Part shown: positions 53,458 to 63,236 of the stretch, piece after piece
Layout of the letters: each line of letters opens with the position of its first letter
Position numbering within the stretch: the first letter of the stretch is position 1
From: Streptomyces sp. NBC_01262
GTDB taxonomy: Bacteria; Actinomycetota; Actinomycetes; Streptomycetales; Streptomycetaceae
DNA: 64,000 bases
Direction of reading: 5' to 3'
Assembly: GCF_036226365.1 (NCBI RefSeq)
Contig: NZ_CP108462.1
Location: 2,356,001-2,420,000 of the forward strand
The notes under the pieces: model-generated
Told to the model about the DNA's origin: nothing
Database searches by the model: none
What the model saw: the letters and a program-made list of their open reading frames with translations, nothing else
Translations under genes and position numbers: made by a program

Positions 53458-55614
53458 TCAGACGCCGGACGGGCTGGCCGCCGCGACCTGCCGGTGCGCG
53501 CGGTAGACGTCGTAGACCCCCGGGACGGCCCGCATCGCGCGCATCAGCGCGGGCAGCGCTTCGGCGTCCGGGAGTTCGACGGTGTACGTGTGGCGTACGC
53601 GGTGCTCCTGCGGGGGCTCCACGGCGGCGTTGACGATGCCGACGCCCTGGGTGGCGATGACCTCGGTGAGGTCGGCGAGGAGGCGGGGGCGGCCGAGTGC
53701 CTCGGCGAGGAGGGTGGCGCGGTAGCCGGAGGCGGCGGTGTCGTGGCGCCAGCGGACGGAGACGTGGGCACGGCCGGCGGCGGTCATGCGGGCGGCGGTC
53801 GGACACTCGCTGCGGTGGACGGCGACGGTGCCGCCGCGGATGGCGAAGCCGGTGACGGCGTCGGGCGGTACGGGGGTGCAACAGCGGGCCAGCCGGACGC
53901 CGGCGCCGGGCGGGTCGGTCTCGGCGACGGGGTCGGCGCTGCGGGAGGCGACGGCTGCCGCGGTGCGCACAGCGGGCGCCGCGGGCTCGTCCTCCGCATG
54001 CGCGGCGCCGGGGTGGGCGTCGAGCCAGCGGGTGATGGCGATCCGGGCGGCGGGGGTGCGGGCGTGCTCCAGCCAGTCCGGCGAGGGGCCGTAGCCGTGC
54101 GGGTCGCCGGAATCGCCGTCGGCCATCAGCAGCTGCAGGGTGTCGCCATCGCGCAGGGCGGTGCCGAGCGGGGCGAGCCGCCCGTTGACGCGGCTGCCGA
54201 CGCAGGCGTGGGCGGCCTCGCCGTGCAGCGCGTAGGCGGCGTCCACGCAGGTCGCGCCGTCGGGCAGGCCCACCGTGCCGCCGTCGGCGGAGAAGACGGT
54301 GATCTCGCGGTCCTGGGCGAGCTCGTCGCGCAGGGTGTGCCAGAAGGCGTCGGAGTCGGGGGTCTCGCGCTGCCAGTCCAGCAGCCGGGAGAGCCAGCCG
54401 GGCTGGGTGGGGTCCACGCGCTCGCCCGATGCGGCCGACTCGGGGGAGGCGGCGACGCAGGCGGCGTACGGATTGCCGAGGGCGACGACGCCGGCCTCGG
54501 CGACCCGGTGCATCTGCCGCGTACGCACGAGGACTTCGGCGATCCCGCCCTTTCCGTCGGCGATGGCGGTGTGCAGCGACTGGTAGAGGTTGAACTTCGG
54601 GGCCGCGATGAAGTCCTTGAACTCCGCGATGACCGGCGTGAAGCAGGTGTGCAGCTCGCCCAGGACCGCGTAGCAGTCGGCGTCCTCCCCGACCAGCACC
54701 AGGATGCGGCCGAAGTCGCAGCTTCCCGGTCGCATGCCGCCGCGTTTGGCCCGGACCCGGTGCACGGACACGAAGTGACGGGGCCGGACCAGCACCTCGG
54801 CGGCGATCCCGGCCTCGCGCAGCACGCCCCGTACATCCTCGGCGACGACCGCCAGCGGGTCGGGCAGCGCCGCGTGCTCGATGATCGACTCGCGCGTGCG
54901 GTCGTACTCCTCGGGGTGGAGGATCGCGAAGACCAGGTCCTCCAGCTCGGTCTTGAGCGCCTGCACGCCGAGCCGCTCGGCCAGCGGGATGAGGACATCG
55001 CGGGTGACCTTGGCGATGCGCGCCTGCTTCTCGGGGCGCATGACACCCAGCGTGCGCATGTTGTGCAGGCGGTCGGCGAGCTTGATGGACATGACGCGCA
55101 CGTCGTTGCCGGTGGCGACCAGCATCTTGCGGAAGGTCTCGGGCTCGGCGGCAGCGCCGTAGTCGACCTTCTCCAGCTTGGTGACGCCGTCGACGAGGTA
55201 GCGGACCTCCTCGCCGAACTCCTCCCCCACCTGATCGAGGGTCACATCGGTGTCCTCGACGGTGTCGTGGAGCAGAGAGGCCGTCAAGGTCGTGGTCTCC
55301 GCGCCGAGTTCGGCCAGGATCAGGGTGACCGCGAGGGGGTGGGTGATGTACGGCTCACCGCTCTTGCGCATCTGGCCCCGGTGCGAGGACTCGGCCAGGA
55401 CGTACGCCCTGCGCAGGATGTCGATGTCGGCGCCGGGATGCTGGGCGCGGTGCACCTTGGTGACGTGTTCGATCGCGTCCGTCACGCGCCCGCGGCCGCT
55501 GCCAGGCCCGAGCAGGGCCGCCCGGCCCAGCCTGCGGAAATCGGCTCCGCGCAGCAGCAGCCTGCTGCGTCCACCGCCACTGGACACGGCGTCCACTGCA
55601 TTGTCTGCGCTCAT
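53458..55614 (-). CDS. rshA: RelA/SpoT homologue, (p)ppGpp metabolism
   Basis: A 718-residue long RSH protein. The HD hydrolase domain has AYVLAESSHRGQMRKSGEPY and LLHDTVEDTDVT plus the later LADRLHNMRTL; the synthetase region ends DCYAVLGELH ... FKDFIAAPKFNLYQSLHTAI; then TGS (ITVFSADGG), the conserved Cys pair RCCTPVPPDAVTGF and a C-terminal ACT domain. The synthetase stretch before DCY (CDFGRILVLV) is shorter than the usual YDLxGIRV segment, so synthetase activity may differ. ATG has GGAGGTGCC upstream. A second RSH of Streptomyces; symbol from memory. Confidence 0.9.
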   Translation of the reverse strand: MSADNAVDAVSSGGGRSRLLLRGADFRRLGRAALLGPGSGRGRVTDAIEHVTKVHRAQHPGADIDILRRAYVLAESSHRGQMRKSGEPYITHPLAVTLILAELGAETTTLTASLLHDTVEDTDVTLDQVGEEFGEEVRYLVDGVTKLEKVDYGAAAEPETFRKMLVATGNDVRVMSIKLADRLHNMRTLGVMRPEKQARIAKVTRDVLIPLAERLGVQALKTELEDLVFAILHPEEYDRTRESIIEHAALPDPLAVVAEDVRGVLREAGIAAEVLVRPRHFVSVHRVRAKRGGMRPGSCDFGRILVLVGEDADCYAVLGELHTCFTPVIAEFKDFIAAPKFNLYQSLHTAIADGKGGIAEVLVRTRQMHRVAEAGVVALGNPYAACVAASPESAASGERVDPTQPGWLSRLLDWQRETPDSDAFWHTLRDELAQDREITVFSADGGTVGLPDGATCVDAAYALHGEAAHACVGSRVNGRLAPLGTALRDGDTLQLLMADGDSGDPHGYGPSPDWLEHARTPAARIAITRWLDAHPGAAHAEDEPAAPAVRTAAAVASRSADPVAETDPPGAGVRLARCCTPVPPDAVTGFAIRGGTVAVHRSECPTAARMTAAGRAHVSVRWRHDTAASGYRATLLAEALGRPRLLADLTEVIATQGVGIVNAAVEPPQEHRVRHTYTVELPDAEALPALMRAMRAVPGVYDVYRAHRQVAAASPSGV

Positions 55615-55829
55615 ATGGCACCTCCGGCAGCGTCGACCGGCGGCGAGCAAACTTCCGTGCCGGTGATTGATGCTACCGAGCCCACCACGTGCGGCTGACA
55701 CTCTCTCGCCCAGAGTGATCGTCATCACCCGTTCGAGGGAACGAGTCCGGTTTGAAACCCGATCCGGTGCGTTCGGCCCGTCAGACGCTCCGGTCCGTCA
55801 GGCGACCGGCCCGTCTGACGACTGATCCG

Positions 55830-56711
55830 TCAGCCGAGCCAGGCCGGGTCGATCAGGCCCTCGGCCACGATCACGGCCGGGCCGGTCATCTCCACCGTGC
55901 CGTCGGTCCGTTCGGTGATCACCAGCCGCCCGCCCGGCAGATCCACGGTGTACGTCACCGGACGCCCCGTCACCGCCGGATCGGCGCCGTCCCTGCGGGC
56001 GGTCGCGACCATCACCGCGCAGGCGCCGGTGCCGCATGAGCGGGTCTCGCCGGAGCCGCGCTCGTGGACCCGCATGGCCACGTGGCGCGGGCCGCGGTCG
56101 ACGACGAACTCGACGTTGACGCCTGCCGGATAGGCCTGCGCCGGGGCGAAGGAGGGGGCGTCGAACAGCTTTCCGGCATGCGCAAGGTCGTCCACGAAGG
56201 CGACGGCGTGCGGATTGCCCATGTTGACGTTGCGCGCGGGCCATTCGCGGTCCCCGACGGCGACGGTGACCCGGCCCTCGGGCAGGACGGCCCGGCCCAT
56301 GTCGACGGTGATGTCGCCCTCGTCGCCGGAAGCGCCCTTGGCGACGTGCACCCGGCGGATCCCGGCGCGGGTGGCGACGGCGAGGTCGCCCGCCTCGGCC
56401 AGTCCGGCGCGCGTCAGGTAGCAGGCGAAGACCCGTACGCCGTTTCCGCACATCTCGGCGATGCTGCCGTCGCCGTTGCGGTAGTCCATGAACCACTCGG
56501 CCTCGCCGGCCATCGCCGCCGCCTCCGGGTGCGCGGCCGACCGTACGACCCGCAGCAGCCCGTCGCCGCCGATGCCGGCCCGTCGGTCGCACAGCCGCGC
56601 GACGGCGGCCGGGGACAGCTCGACGGTGCCGTCCGGGTCCGGGACGATCACGAAGTCGTTCTCGGTGCCGTGGCCCTTGAGGAAGGGCAGGCCCTGCGGT
56701 GCGGTGGTCAC
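55830..56711 (-). CDS. dapF: diaminopimelate epimerase
   Basis: A 293-residue DapF converting LL- to meso-diaminopimelate for lysine and cell-wall synthesis. The catalytic cysteines lie in IAEMCGNGVRVFA (C88) and ETRSCGTGACAVM. GHGTENDFV opens the N-terminal half and NPHAVAFVDD is the usual substrate motif. Two symmetrical halves, normal length. ATG-start; alone between the RSH gene and a membrane protein on the same strand. Confidence 0.95.
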   Translation of the reverse strand: MTTAPQGLPFLKGHGTENDFVIVPDPDGTVELSPAAVARLCDRRAGIGGDGLLRVVRSAAHPEAAAMAGEAEWFMDYRNGDGSIAEMCGNGVRVFACYLTRAGLAEAGDLAVATRAGIRRVHVAKGASGDEGDITVDMGRAVLPEGRVTVAVGDREWPARNVNMGNPHAVAFVDDLAHAGKLFDAPSFAPAQAYPAGVNVEFVVDRGPRHVAMRVHERGSGETRSCGTGACAVMVATARRDGADPAVTGRPVTYTVDLPGGRLVITERTDGTVEMTGPAVIVAEGLIDPAWLG

Positions 56712-56740
56712 GAACCGATCGTACGTGGCCGGGGCACGCC

Positions 56741-57241
56741 CTAGCGAAGGCGGGCGACCCGCCAGAAGGCCAGGACGGCGAGTACGACCGTGATCACGAC
56801 GTACAGGAGGACGAAGCGCCAGTCGGGGCGGCGGCCGGAGCCGCGCGCGGGCAGGCCGGGCCAGGTGTGGCCGACGCGGCGGGCGGCCATGATGGCCCAG
56901 CCGGCCGAGCAGCAGGAGAGCAGCAGACCGAGCATGGCCACGACGGCGCCGCCGTCGCCGAACTCGAAGGCGAGGGGGAAGGCGAACATCAGCGAGCCGA
57001 CGGTCGCCAGCGCGACGATCGGGGCGAGCTGCCAGATCCGCAGGCGGCGCTGCGGGCGCAGCTCACGGAATGACTCCTGCTCCTGGCCCTCGGCTCCGTC
57101 GGGGTCGCCCTGCGGCTCCGCGAGGAGGGGTTCGAGAGACTCGTCGAGAGGCCCGTCCACCACCAGCTCCGGCAGTTCACCGGAACCGCTCTGGCCCTGT
57201 CCGTGTTCCGGTTGCGGTCTGTCGCGAGGGCCGGCCTCCAT
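56741..57241 (-). CDS. small membrane protein of unknown function
   Basis: A 166-residue protein. About 60 acidic/Pro-rich residues precede three hydrophobic helices (LAPIVALATVGSLMFAFPLAF; VVAMLGLLLSCCSAGWAIM; FVLLYVVITVVLAVLAFW). No domain recognised. I chose ATG 57241, nine bases after GGGAGGG; GTG 57247 is too close. It lies between miaA and dapF in the same direction and probably belongs to that operon. Confidence 0.78.
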   Translation of the reverse strand: MEAGPRDRPQPEHGQGQSGSGELPELVVDGPLDESLEPLLAEPQGDPDGAEGQEQESFRELRPQRRLRIWQLAPIVALATVGSLMFAFPLAFEFGDGGAVVAMLGLLLSCCSAGWAIMAARRVGHTWPGLPARGSGRRPDWRFVLLYVVITVVLAVLAFWRVARLR

Positions 57242-57345
57242 CGCCACGCGCCCTCCCAAAGTCCGACACCGTAATCCGTTGCTCGATGATGGCACGCGCG
57301 AACAGGCCCCAAGCGCCGCTGAGGCGTCCCGATGCCATCACGTGA

Positions 57346-58278
57346 TCAGGCTGTGACCGCACGACCGAGCAACGCCAGCGCCTGCTCCGCCAGTTCCTTT
57401 CCCCGCGCCGTGAGCCAGTGCACCCGCTGGTCACGGCGGAACCAGGAATCCTGGCGGCGGGCGAAGCGCTTGGTGGCGCGTACGGTCTCGGCGCGCGCCT
57501 CCTGGTCCGTGCACTCCCCCGCGAGGGCGGCCAGCACCTGCTGGTAACCCAGCGCCCTGGAGGCCGTCCGGCCCTCGCGCAGGCCGACCTTCTCCAGCGC
57601 CCGGACCTCCCCCACGAGGCCCGCCTCCCACATCCGGTCGACACGCAGCGTGATGCGCTCGTCGAGCTCGGGGCGCGGGACGTCCACGCCGATCTGGACG
57701 GTGTCGTACACCGCCTCATGGCCGGGCAGGTTGGCCGTGAAGGGCCGGCCGGTGATCTCGACGACCTCCAGCGCCCGGACGATCCGGCGGCCGTTGCTCG
57801 GCAGGATCGCCCGCGCCGCCTCCGGGTCCACGGCTGCGAGCCGCGCGTGCAGGGGCCCGGTGCCGTGCTCGGCGAGCTCGGCCTCCAGGCGGGCCCGCAC
57901 CTCCGGGTCGGTGCCGGGGAAGTCCAGGGCGTCGATCGCGGCCCGTACGTAGAGGCCCGAGCCGCCCACCAGGACCGGCGTGCGGCCCGCCGCGTGCAGC
58001 CGGTCGATCTCCGCGCGGGCGAGGCGCTGGTACTCGGCGACGCTGGCCGCCTCGGTGACGTCCCAGATGTCGAGGAGGTGGTGCGGTACGCCCTGGCGCT
58101 CGCCGGTGGTCAGTTTGGCGGTGCCGATGTCCATGCCCCGGTACAGCTGCATGGAGTCGGCGTTGACCACCTCGCCGTTCAGGGCCTGGGCGATGGCTAC
58201 GCCCAGGTCGGACTTGCCGGCCGCGGTGGGTCCGACGACGGCGATCACGCGGGGTGCGACGACGTTGTTCACGTGCAC
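57346..58278 (-). CDS. miaA: tRNA dimethylallyltransferase
   Basis: A 310-residue MiaA that adds a dimethylallyl group to A37 of UNN-reading tRNAs. The P-loop GPTAAGKSD is at 16-24, followed by GEVVNADSMQLYRGMDIGTAK with the catalytic aspartate/threonine region, and PVLVGGSGLYVRA. GTG start at 58278; a GTG two codons later is an alternative. Partner in pathway of MiaB, encoded nearby. Normal length. Confidence 0.96.
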   Translation of the reverse strand: MHVNNVVAPRVIAVVGPTAAGKSDLGVAIAQALNGEVVNADSMQLYRGMDIGTAKLTTGERQGVPHHLLDIWDVTEAASVAEYQRLARAEIDRLHAAGRTPVLVGGSGLYVRAAIDALDFPGTDPEVRARLEAELAEHGTGPLHARLAAVDPEAARAILPSNGRRIVRALEVVEITGRPFTANLPGHEAVYDTVQIGVDVPRPELDERITLRVDRMWEAGLVGEVRALEKVGLREGRTASRALGYQQVLAALAGECTDQEARAETVRATKRFARRQDSWFRRDQRVHWLTARGKELAEQALALLGRAVTA

Positions 58279-58375
58279 AGTCTCCCAAACCGCGAGGGCG
58301 GACTTTCTCTCGCAGCGGTAGGGTCATGGTTGATATGGGCTGATTGTGCTTTTTTTCCACGGGAAGGAGCGACCG

Positions 58376-58597
58376 ATGAGCCTGAAAGAGACTCTCAGGG
58401 CGAAGGCCGGCCACATGAAGACGAAGGCGGGCGATTTCGTCGTACATCACGGGGACAAGATCGAGTCCGGGCTCGAGAAGGCCGCGCACAAGGTCGACGT
58501 GAGGACCAAGGGCAAGTACAGCGACAAGATCGACACGGGTGTCGGCAAGGCGAGGGGTGCTCTCGGGCACCTCAAGGACGACAGGAGCGGGCACTAG
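58376..58597 (+). CDS. MT0933/Rv0909-type antitoxin-like small protein
   Basis: A 73-residue basic protein. It contains the family's core pattern GKYSDKIDTGVGKARGAL following a VDVRTKG linker; the N-terminal half has Lys-rich helices (LKETLRAKAGHMKTKAGDF). ATG has GGAAGGAG at about 7 bases. Homologues in mycobacteria are annotated as antitoxins; no toxin gene lies next to it here, so the role may be different, for instance in stress response. It is divergent from miaA. Confidence 0.75.
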   Translation: MSLKETLRAKAGHMKTKAGDFVVHHGDKIESGLEKAAHKVDVRTKGKYSDKIDTGVGKARGALGHLKDDRSGH

Positions 58598-58617
58598 GCC
58601 CTGTCCGCGGACGGAGC

Positions 58618-59319
58618 CTAGGACCAGGCGGCCACGAAGTACCCCACCCCGTACGGCGCCTCGTCGTACAGCAGCTCACCGCCCAGCCCGGCCGTGCTCT
58701 GCGCGGCGCCCGCGAGCACCTGCCACGGGGCTCGGCCGGAGACCTTGAGCGCGGCGGAGAGTTCCGCGTCCAGCCCGGCGAGCACCGCCGTGTCCGCCGC
58801 GCCCAGTGCCGCCGCCACGGCGGCGTCGTAGGGCTCGGCCCGCTCGTCCAGGTAGCCGGGGGCCTTCAGGGTGCGGCAGGCGCTCCCGTCGCCCATCACC
58901 AGCAGCGCGACCCGGTCCGCGAGGTCCGCCAGCCCACGGCCCAGACCGAGCATCCGGTCGACGGGCGCGTCACCGGGCACCGCGCACGCGTGGAGCGGGG
59001 CCGCGATCGTCGTACGCTCCAGCAGCCATGCCGCGACCGCCAGGGACGGGCTCGCAAGCGGCGCCGGGTCCTCGCCCGTGCCGAGCCGCAGCGTGCGGTC
59101 GACACCGTACGGGCGCAGGGAGGCTTCGCCGCCGCCTTCCCATACGTGCCCGCGCATCCCCGCGCCGACGACGACCAGGAGGTCGGGCCGGGATGCGGCG
59201 AGTACGCCGATCGCGTCCGCGCATGCCGTGCGCAGCGGGTCCAGCTCCGCGGCAGCGCCTGCGGCCACCTCGGGGACGAGCAGGGGCGGGCAGGGGCAGA
59301 CGGCAGCGGCAACCAGCAT
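58618..59319 (-). CDS. class III extradiol dioxygenase-like (MEMO-like) protein
   Basis: A 233-residue protein of the LigB-type fold. It begins VAAAVCPCPPLLVPEVA, where histidine-type ligands of active enzymes stand at the first loop (here Cys and Pro), and goes on RPDLLVVVGAGMRG and LLVMGDGSACRTLKAPGYLDERAEPYDAAV. The missing His at the first metal position makes classical dioxygenase activity unlikely. Streptomyces genomes carry this gene next to miaB. Function unknown. Confidence 0.75.
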   Translation of the reverse strand: MLVAAAVCPCPPLLVPEVAAGAAAELDPLRTACADAIGVLAASRPDLLVVVGAGMRGHVWEGGGEASLRPYGVDRTLRLGTGEDPAPLASPSLAVAAWLLERTTIAAPLHACAVPGDAPVDRMLGLGRGLADLADRVALLVMGDGSACRTLKAPGYLDERAEPYDAAVAAALGAADTAVLAGLDAELSAALKVSGRAPWQVLAGAAQSTAGLGGELLYDEAPYGVGYFVAAWS

Positions 59320-59363
59320 GATCGGCAGCCTATCGCCTGCCCGGTGGGAACCGGCCGGACGCG

Positions 59364-60902
59364 TCAGTCGCAGCCGCAGCCCGGGCCGGCCGCCGGCGCG
59401 GACGCCGCCTGCGCAGGGGCGCCGATCGTGGGCAGTCCGAGCATCACGCCGGCGGGCTTGGCGGCCGGGGCGGCGTTGCGCAGTTCCCAGGCGTCTCCGG
59501 CGCGCGTCCTGCGCACGGCGAGGGCGGGCTTCTCGGCGAGGAGGTGGTGGGGGGCGGCGTAGGTGATCTCGACGCTGACCAGGTCGCCGGGCCGGACGGA
59601 CTCCGCCGGCTTCTCGAAGTGGACGAGCCGATTGTCGGGGGCGCGCCCGGACAGACGGTGGGTGGCGTCGTCCTTGCGCCCCTCGCCCTCGGCGACGAGC
59701 ACTTCCAGGGTCCGCCCGACCTGCCGCTTGTTCTCCTCCCAGGAGATCTCCTCCTGGAGGGCGACCAGGCGCTCGTAGCGCGCCTGGACGACCGCCTTGG
59801 GGATCTGCCCGTCCATGTCGGCGGCGGGGGTGCCGGGCCGCTTGGAGTACTGGAAGGTGAAGGCCTGCGCGAAACGCGCCTCGCGCACGACGTGCATCGT
59901 CTGCTCGAAGTCCTCCTCGGTCTCACCGGGGAAGCCGACGATGATGTCGGTGGAGATGGCGGCGTCCGGCATGGCCGCGCGCACCTTCTCGATGATGCCG
60001 AGGTAACGGTCCTGCCGGTAGGAGCGCCGCATCGCCTTGAGGACGGTGTCCGAGCCGGACTGCAGGGGCATGTGCAGCTGGTGCATCACGTTCGGGGTCT
60101 CGGCCATCGCCGCGATCACGTCGTCGGTGAAGTCACGCGGATGCGGGGAGGTGAAGCGGACCCGCTCCAGGCCCTCGATACGGCCGCATGCGCGCAGCAG
60201 CTTGCTGAAGGCCTCGCGGTCGCCGATGTCGGAACCGTAGGCGTTGACGTTCTGCCCGAGCAGCGTGATCTCGGAGACGCCCTCGGCCACCAGCGCCTCG
60301 ATCTCGGCGAGGATGTCGCCGGTCCGGCGGTCCTTCTCCTTGCCGCGCAGGGCGGGGACGATGCAGAAGGTGCAGGTGTTGTTGCAGCCGACGGAGATCG
60401 AGACCCAGGCGGCGTACGCGGACTCGCGGCGGGTCGGCAGCGTGGAGGGGAACGCCTCCAGCGATTCGGCGATCTCGACCTGGGCCTCTTCGGCGATACG
60501 GGCCCGCTCCAGCAGCACCGGCAGCTTGCCGATGTTGTGGGTGCCGAAGACCACGTCGACCCAGGGCGCCCGCTTGACGATGGTGTCCCGGTCCTTCTGG
60601 GCGAGGCAGCCGCCGACGGCGATCTGCATGCCGGGATGCGTGGTCTTCCTGGGCGCGAGCTGCCCGAGGTTGCCGTACAGCCGGTTGTCGGCGTTCTCCC
60701 GCACCGCGCAGGTGTTGAAGACGACCACGTCGGCGGCCACCGTCCCGTCGGCGCCCTTCGAGGCGCGGACGTAGCCGGCGTCCTCCAGCAGGCCGGACAG
60801 CCGCTCGGAGTCGTGGACATTCATCTGGCACCCGTAGGTACGGATCTCATATGAACGGTTGTGATTCACGCCCACTGCCTGACTCCGGTCGCCGCTGCTC
60901 AT
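59364..60902 (-). CDS. miaB: tRNA-2-methylthio-N6-dimethylallyladenosine synthase
   Basis: A 512-residue radical-SAM methylthiotransferase acting after MiaA. The N-terminal UPF0004 domain ligates one 4Fe-4S with C25 (TYGCQMN), C65 (NTCAVREN) and C99 (VGGCLAQKD). The radical-SAM cluster is C173-C177-C180 (GCNNTCTFC). A TRAM domain near the C-terminus ([29 protein letters not shown]) is followed by a roughly 40-residue Ala/Pro tail ending GCGCD, an actinobacterial extra. Normal family otherwise. Confidence 0.96.
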   Translation of the reverse strand: MSSGDRSQAVGVNHNRSYEIRTYGCQMNVHDSERLSGLLEDAGYVRASKGADGTVAADVVVFNTCAVRENADNRLYGNLGQLAPRKTTHPGMQIAVGGCLAQKDRDTIVKRAPWVDVVFGTHNIGKLPVLLERARIAEEAQVEIAESLEAFPSTLPTRRESAYAAWVSISVGCNNTCTFCIVPALRGKEKDRRTGDILAEIEALVAEGVSEITLLGQNVNAYGSDIGDREAFSKLLRACGRIEGLERVRFTSPHPRDFTDDVIAAMAETPNVMHQLHMPLQSGSDTVLKAMRRSYRQDRYLGIIEKVRAAMPDAAISTDIIVGFPGETEEDFEQTMHVVREARFAQAFTFQYSKRPGTPAADMDGQIPKAVVQARYERLVALQEEISWEENKRQVGRTLEVLVAEGEGRKDDATHRLSGRAPDNRLVHFEKPAESVRPGDLVSVEITYAAPHHLLAEKPALAVRRTRAGDAWELRNAAPAAKPAGVMLGLPTIGAPAQAASAPAAGPGCGCD

Positions 60903-60980
60903 GACACAAGGGTAGGCGGTGCCCGGAGCGGCCTCCGCCGCGGTGCCGGGCCGCCGGGCCCGGCACCGGAGCGACCCGTT

Positions 60981-61994
60981 TCAGTTCGCGCCCGCGTAGC
61001 GGTCCAGCTCGGCGAGGTAGCCGTCCTTGGCGGCGTCGGGGAGCCATGCGATCTCGAAGGCGTTGCGCTGGAGCTGAAGCACTTCCGCCGGGGTCAGCGG
61101 GGTGACGGCCTGCACCGCGAGGAGGTTCTCGGTGACGTAGCCGTTCATGTAGGCGGGGTCGTCGGAGCTGATGGTGACCCGCAGACCGCGGTCGAGCATC
61201 TGACGGACGGCGTCCTGCCACGCGGAGCCGCGCACGTAGCTGTTGGAGATCGGGCAGACGGTCAGGCCCAGGCCGCGCGCCTTGATCTCCTTCTGGAGTT
61301 CCTCGCTCTCCAGCGAGTTCACTCCGTGGTCGATGCGGTCCACCCCGATCACGTCCAGGCACTGCCGGATGTGGTCCACGGAGTTCTCCTGGTCCAGGTC
61401 GCAGTGCATGGTGAGCTGGTAGCCCTCGGCGCGTGCGCGGGCGAAGACCTTGGCGAACTTCTCCGGCGGGTTGCCCCGCTCGTCCGAGTCCAGCCCCACG
61501 CCGATGATCCACTCCTGGTACGGCAGGGACTCCATGAGCGTGGCCATCGCGTACTCGGCGGTGAAGTCGCGCAGGAAGCACATGATCAGCTGTGCGCGCA
61601 CATCCAGCAGCCGCCGCGCGTCGATCAGCGCCCGGCGCAGGCCACGGATCACCGTGCCGAACGGGACGCCGCGGGAGGTGTGCGCCTGCGGGTCGAAGAA
61701 GATCTCCGCGTACCGCACGTTCTGCTCCTGGGCCTTGGTCAGGTACGCCCACGCCAGGTCGTAGAAGTCCGCCTCCGTGAGCAGCACCGACATGCCCTCG
61801 TAGTAGCAGGCCAGGAACGACGGCAGATCGTGGAACCGGTAGCCGGCGCGCATCTCGTCCACATCGGTATACGGCAGCTCGACGTTGTTCCGGGCCGCCA
61901 GGGCGAACTTCAGCTCCGGTTCGAGGGTCCCCTCGATGTGCAGGTGAAGCTCGCACTTGGGCACCTGGGAGATGAACTGCTGCATGTCGGTCAC
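60981..61994 (-). CDS. adenine deaminase-type member of the adenosine deaminase family
   Basis: A 337-residue amidohydrolase. The metal motif reads KCELHLHIEGTLEPEL, where true adenosine deaminases have HLDG; the Glu at this place and SSDDPAYMNGYVTENLL near 280 are typical of adenine deaminases of the Aah1 type. The other ligands are visible in LTMHCDLDQEN (proton relay His) and RIDHGVNS. So deamination of adenine to hypoxanthine is more likely than of adenosine. GTG start with GGAGGCACA upstream. Single gene between miaB and a TAXI protein. Confidence 0.85.
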   Translation of the reverse strand: MTDMQQFISQVPKCELHLHIEGTLEPELKFALAARNNVELPYTDVDEMRAGYRFHDLPSFLACYYEGMSVLLTEADFYDLAWAYLTKAQEQNVRYAEIFFDPQAHTSRGVPFGTVIRGLRRALIDARRLLDVRAQLIMCFLRDFTAEYAMATLMESLPYQEWIIGVGLDSDERGNPPEKFAKVFARARAEGYQLTMHCDLDQENSVDHIRQCLDVIGVDRIDHGVNSLESEELQKEIKARGLGLTVCPISNSYVRGSAWQDAVRQMLDRGLRVTISSDDPAYMNGYVTENLLAVQAVTPLTPAEVLQLQRNAFEIAWLPDAAKDGYLAELDRYAGAN

Positions 61995-62117
61995 TGTGCC
62001 TCCATCGTGTCGGCAGGAAAAATAACGTTTTCAGATTTCGTGCCGGAGATGGCCTGTTTCCCACGCGTAACCGCCCTGCCTTCCGCCTGTCCGTGCGGCC
62101 TGGCAGGATCGCGAGGC

Positions 62118-63101
62118 ATGGAGATCCCCCACATCGACCGGCGCCGCGCGGTACAGGCGGCTTTCGCGGCGGCGGCCGCGCTGGCGCTGCTGGTGTGGTG
62201 GCTGCTGCCGGCGGACGGGCCGTCGTATCCGAAGGGCCCGGTGGCCTTCTCGACCGGCGTGCGCAACGGGGTGTACGACACCTACGGAAAACTGCTGCGC
62301 ACCCGTCTGGACAAGGACCTGCCGGGGGTGCGGGTCGAGCTGATGCCTTCGCAGGGGTCGGTGGACAACGTGAAGCGGGTCGCGACGGGCAAGGCCGACT
62401 TCGCGATCGCCGCGGCGGACGCGGTGGCGAGCTATCACGGGCCGGGGGCGAGCCGGCTGCGGGCGTGCGCGCGGCTGTACGACGACTACATGCAGCTGGT
62501 GGTGCCCGCTGACTCGCCGATCGCCTCGGTGAAGGATCTGCGCGGCAAGCGGGTGGGGATCGGGCAGAAGGACTCGGGGGTGAATCTGATCACCGGGCGG
62601 CTGCTGCTGGCGGCGGGGCTGGACAAGGCGAAGGACCTCCACGCGGAGACCGTGGGGATCAATGACGCGCCGCGCATGCTGAAAAACGGGGAACTGGACG
62701 CCTTCTTCTGGTCGGGCGGGCTGCCCACGAAGGCGGTGACAGACCTGGCGCAGGACATGGACATCAAGCTGGTGCAGCTGGGGGACCTGGTGGACAAGCT
62801 GCCCGCGGTGAGCGACGGGCAGAACTTCTACCGGTCGGCGGTGATGCCGGCGGACGCGTACGAGGACATCCAGGGCGGCAAGGCGGTGCGGACGCTCGCG
62901 GTGGCGAACCTGTTGGTCACGACCGACCGCGCGGACGCGGGGCTGGTGGAGCGGATCACCCGCACCGTGATCGACAGCCGGGACGGGATCGGCGCGCTGG
63001 TGCATGCCGCGCAACTGGTGGACCTGCGCACGGCGGTGTTCACCGATCCGCTGGAGCTTCATGAGGGGGCCGTTCGCTATTACCGATCCGTAAAACCGTA
63101 G
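62118..63101 (+). CDS. TAXI-family solute-binding protein
   Basis: A 327-residue protein. Basic N-terminus and a signal/membrane helix (AFAAAAALALLVWWLL) precede a type II periplasmic binding fold: GVRNGVYDTYGKLLRTRL, MPSQGSVDNVKRVATGKADFAI and VKDLRGKRVGIGQKDSGVN are the signature of TRAP-associated extracytoplasmic immunogenic (TAXI) receptors. No TRAP membrane component lies nearby, and the helix may anchor it. Ligand likely an acidic amino acid or dicarboxylate; not determinable. A Ser/Thr kinase gene follows and may be functionally linked. Confidence 0.87.
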   Translation: MEIPHIDRRRAVQAAFAAAAALALLVWWLLPADGPSYPKGPVAFSTGVRNGVYDTYGKLLRTRLDKDLPGVRVELMPSQGSVDNVKRVATGKADFAIAAADAVASYHGPGASRLRACARLYDDYMQLVVPADSPIASVKDLRGKRVGIGQKDSGVNLITGRLLLAAGLDKAKDLHAETVGINDAPRMLKNGELDAFFWSGGLPTKAVTDLAQDMDIKLVQLGDLVDKLPAVSDGQNFYRSAVMPADAYEDIQGGKAVRTLAVANLLVTTDRADAGLVERITRTVIDSRDGIGALVHAAQLVDLRTAVFTDPLELHEGAVRYYRSVKP

Positions 63102-63236
63102 GAGATTCCTGCAACTGGTAGCCCGCTTCGGGTCATTGCGCCCCGACATGTGATCATCTTTCGCCCCGGGGCCGATGTTCTTCGGGGTCGGCGCCCCATA
63201 ATCTGTTGCCGACCACGTACCGATGGGGGCACACGC

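Noticed and set aside
51748..55698. A 1316-codon plus-strand open frame opposite the M1 peptidase and RSH genes
   Set aside because: Crosses several certain genes antisense and has no recognisable domain; a shadow of third-position GC bias.
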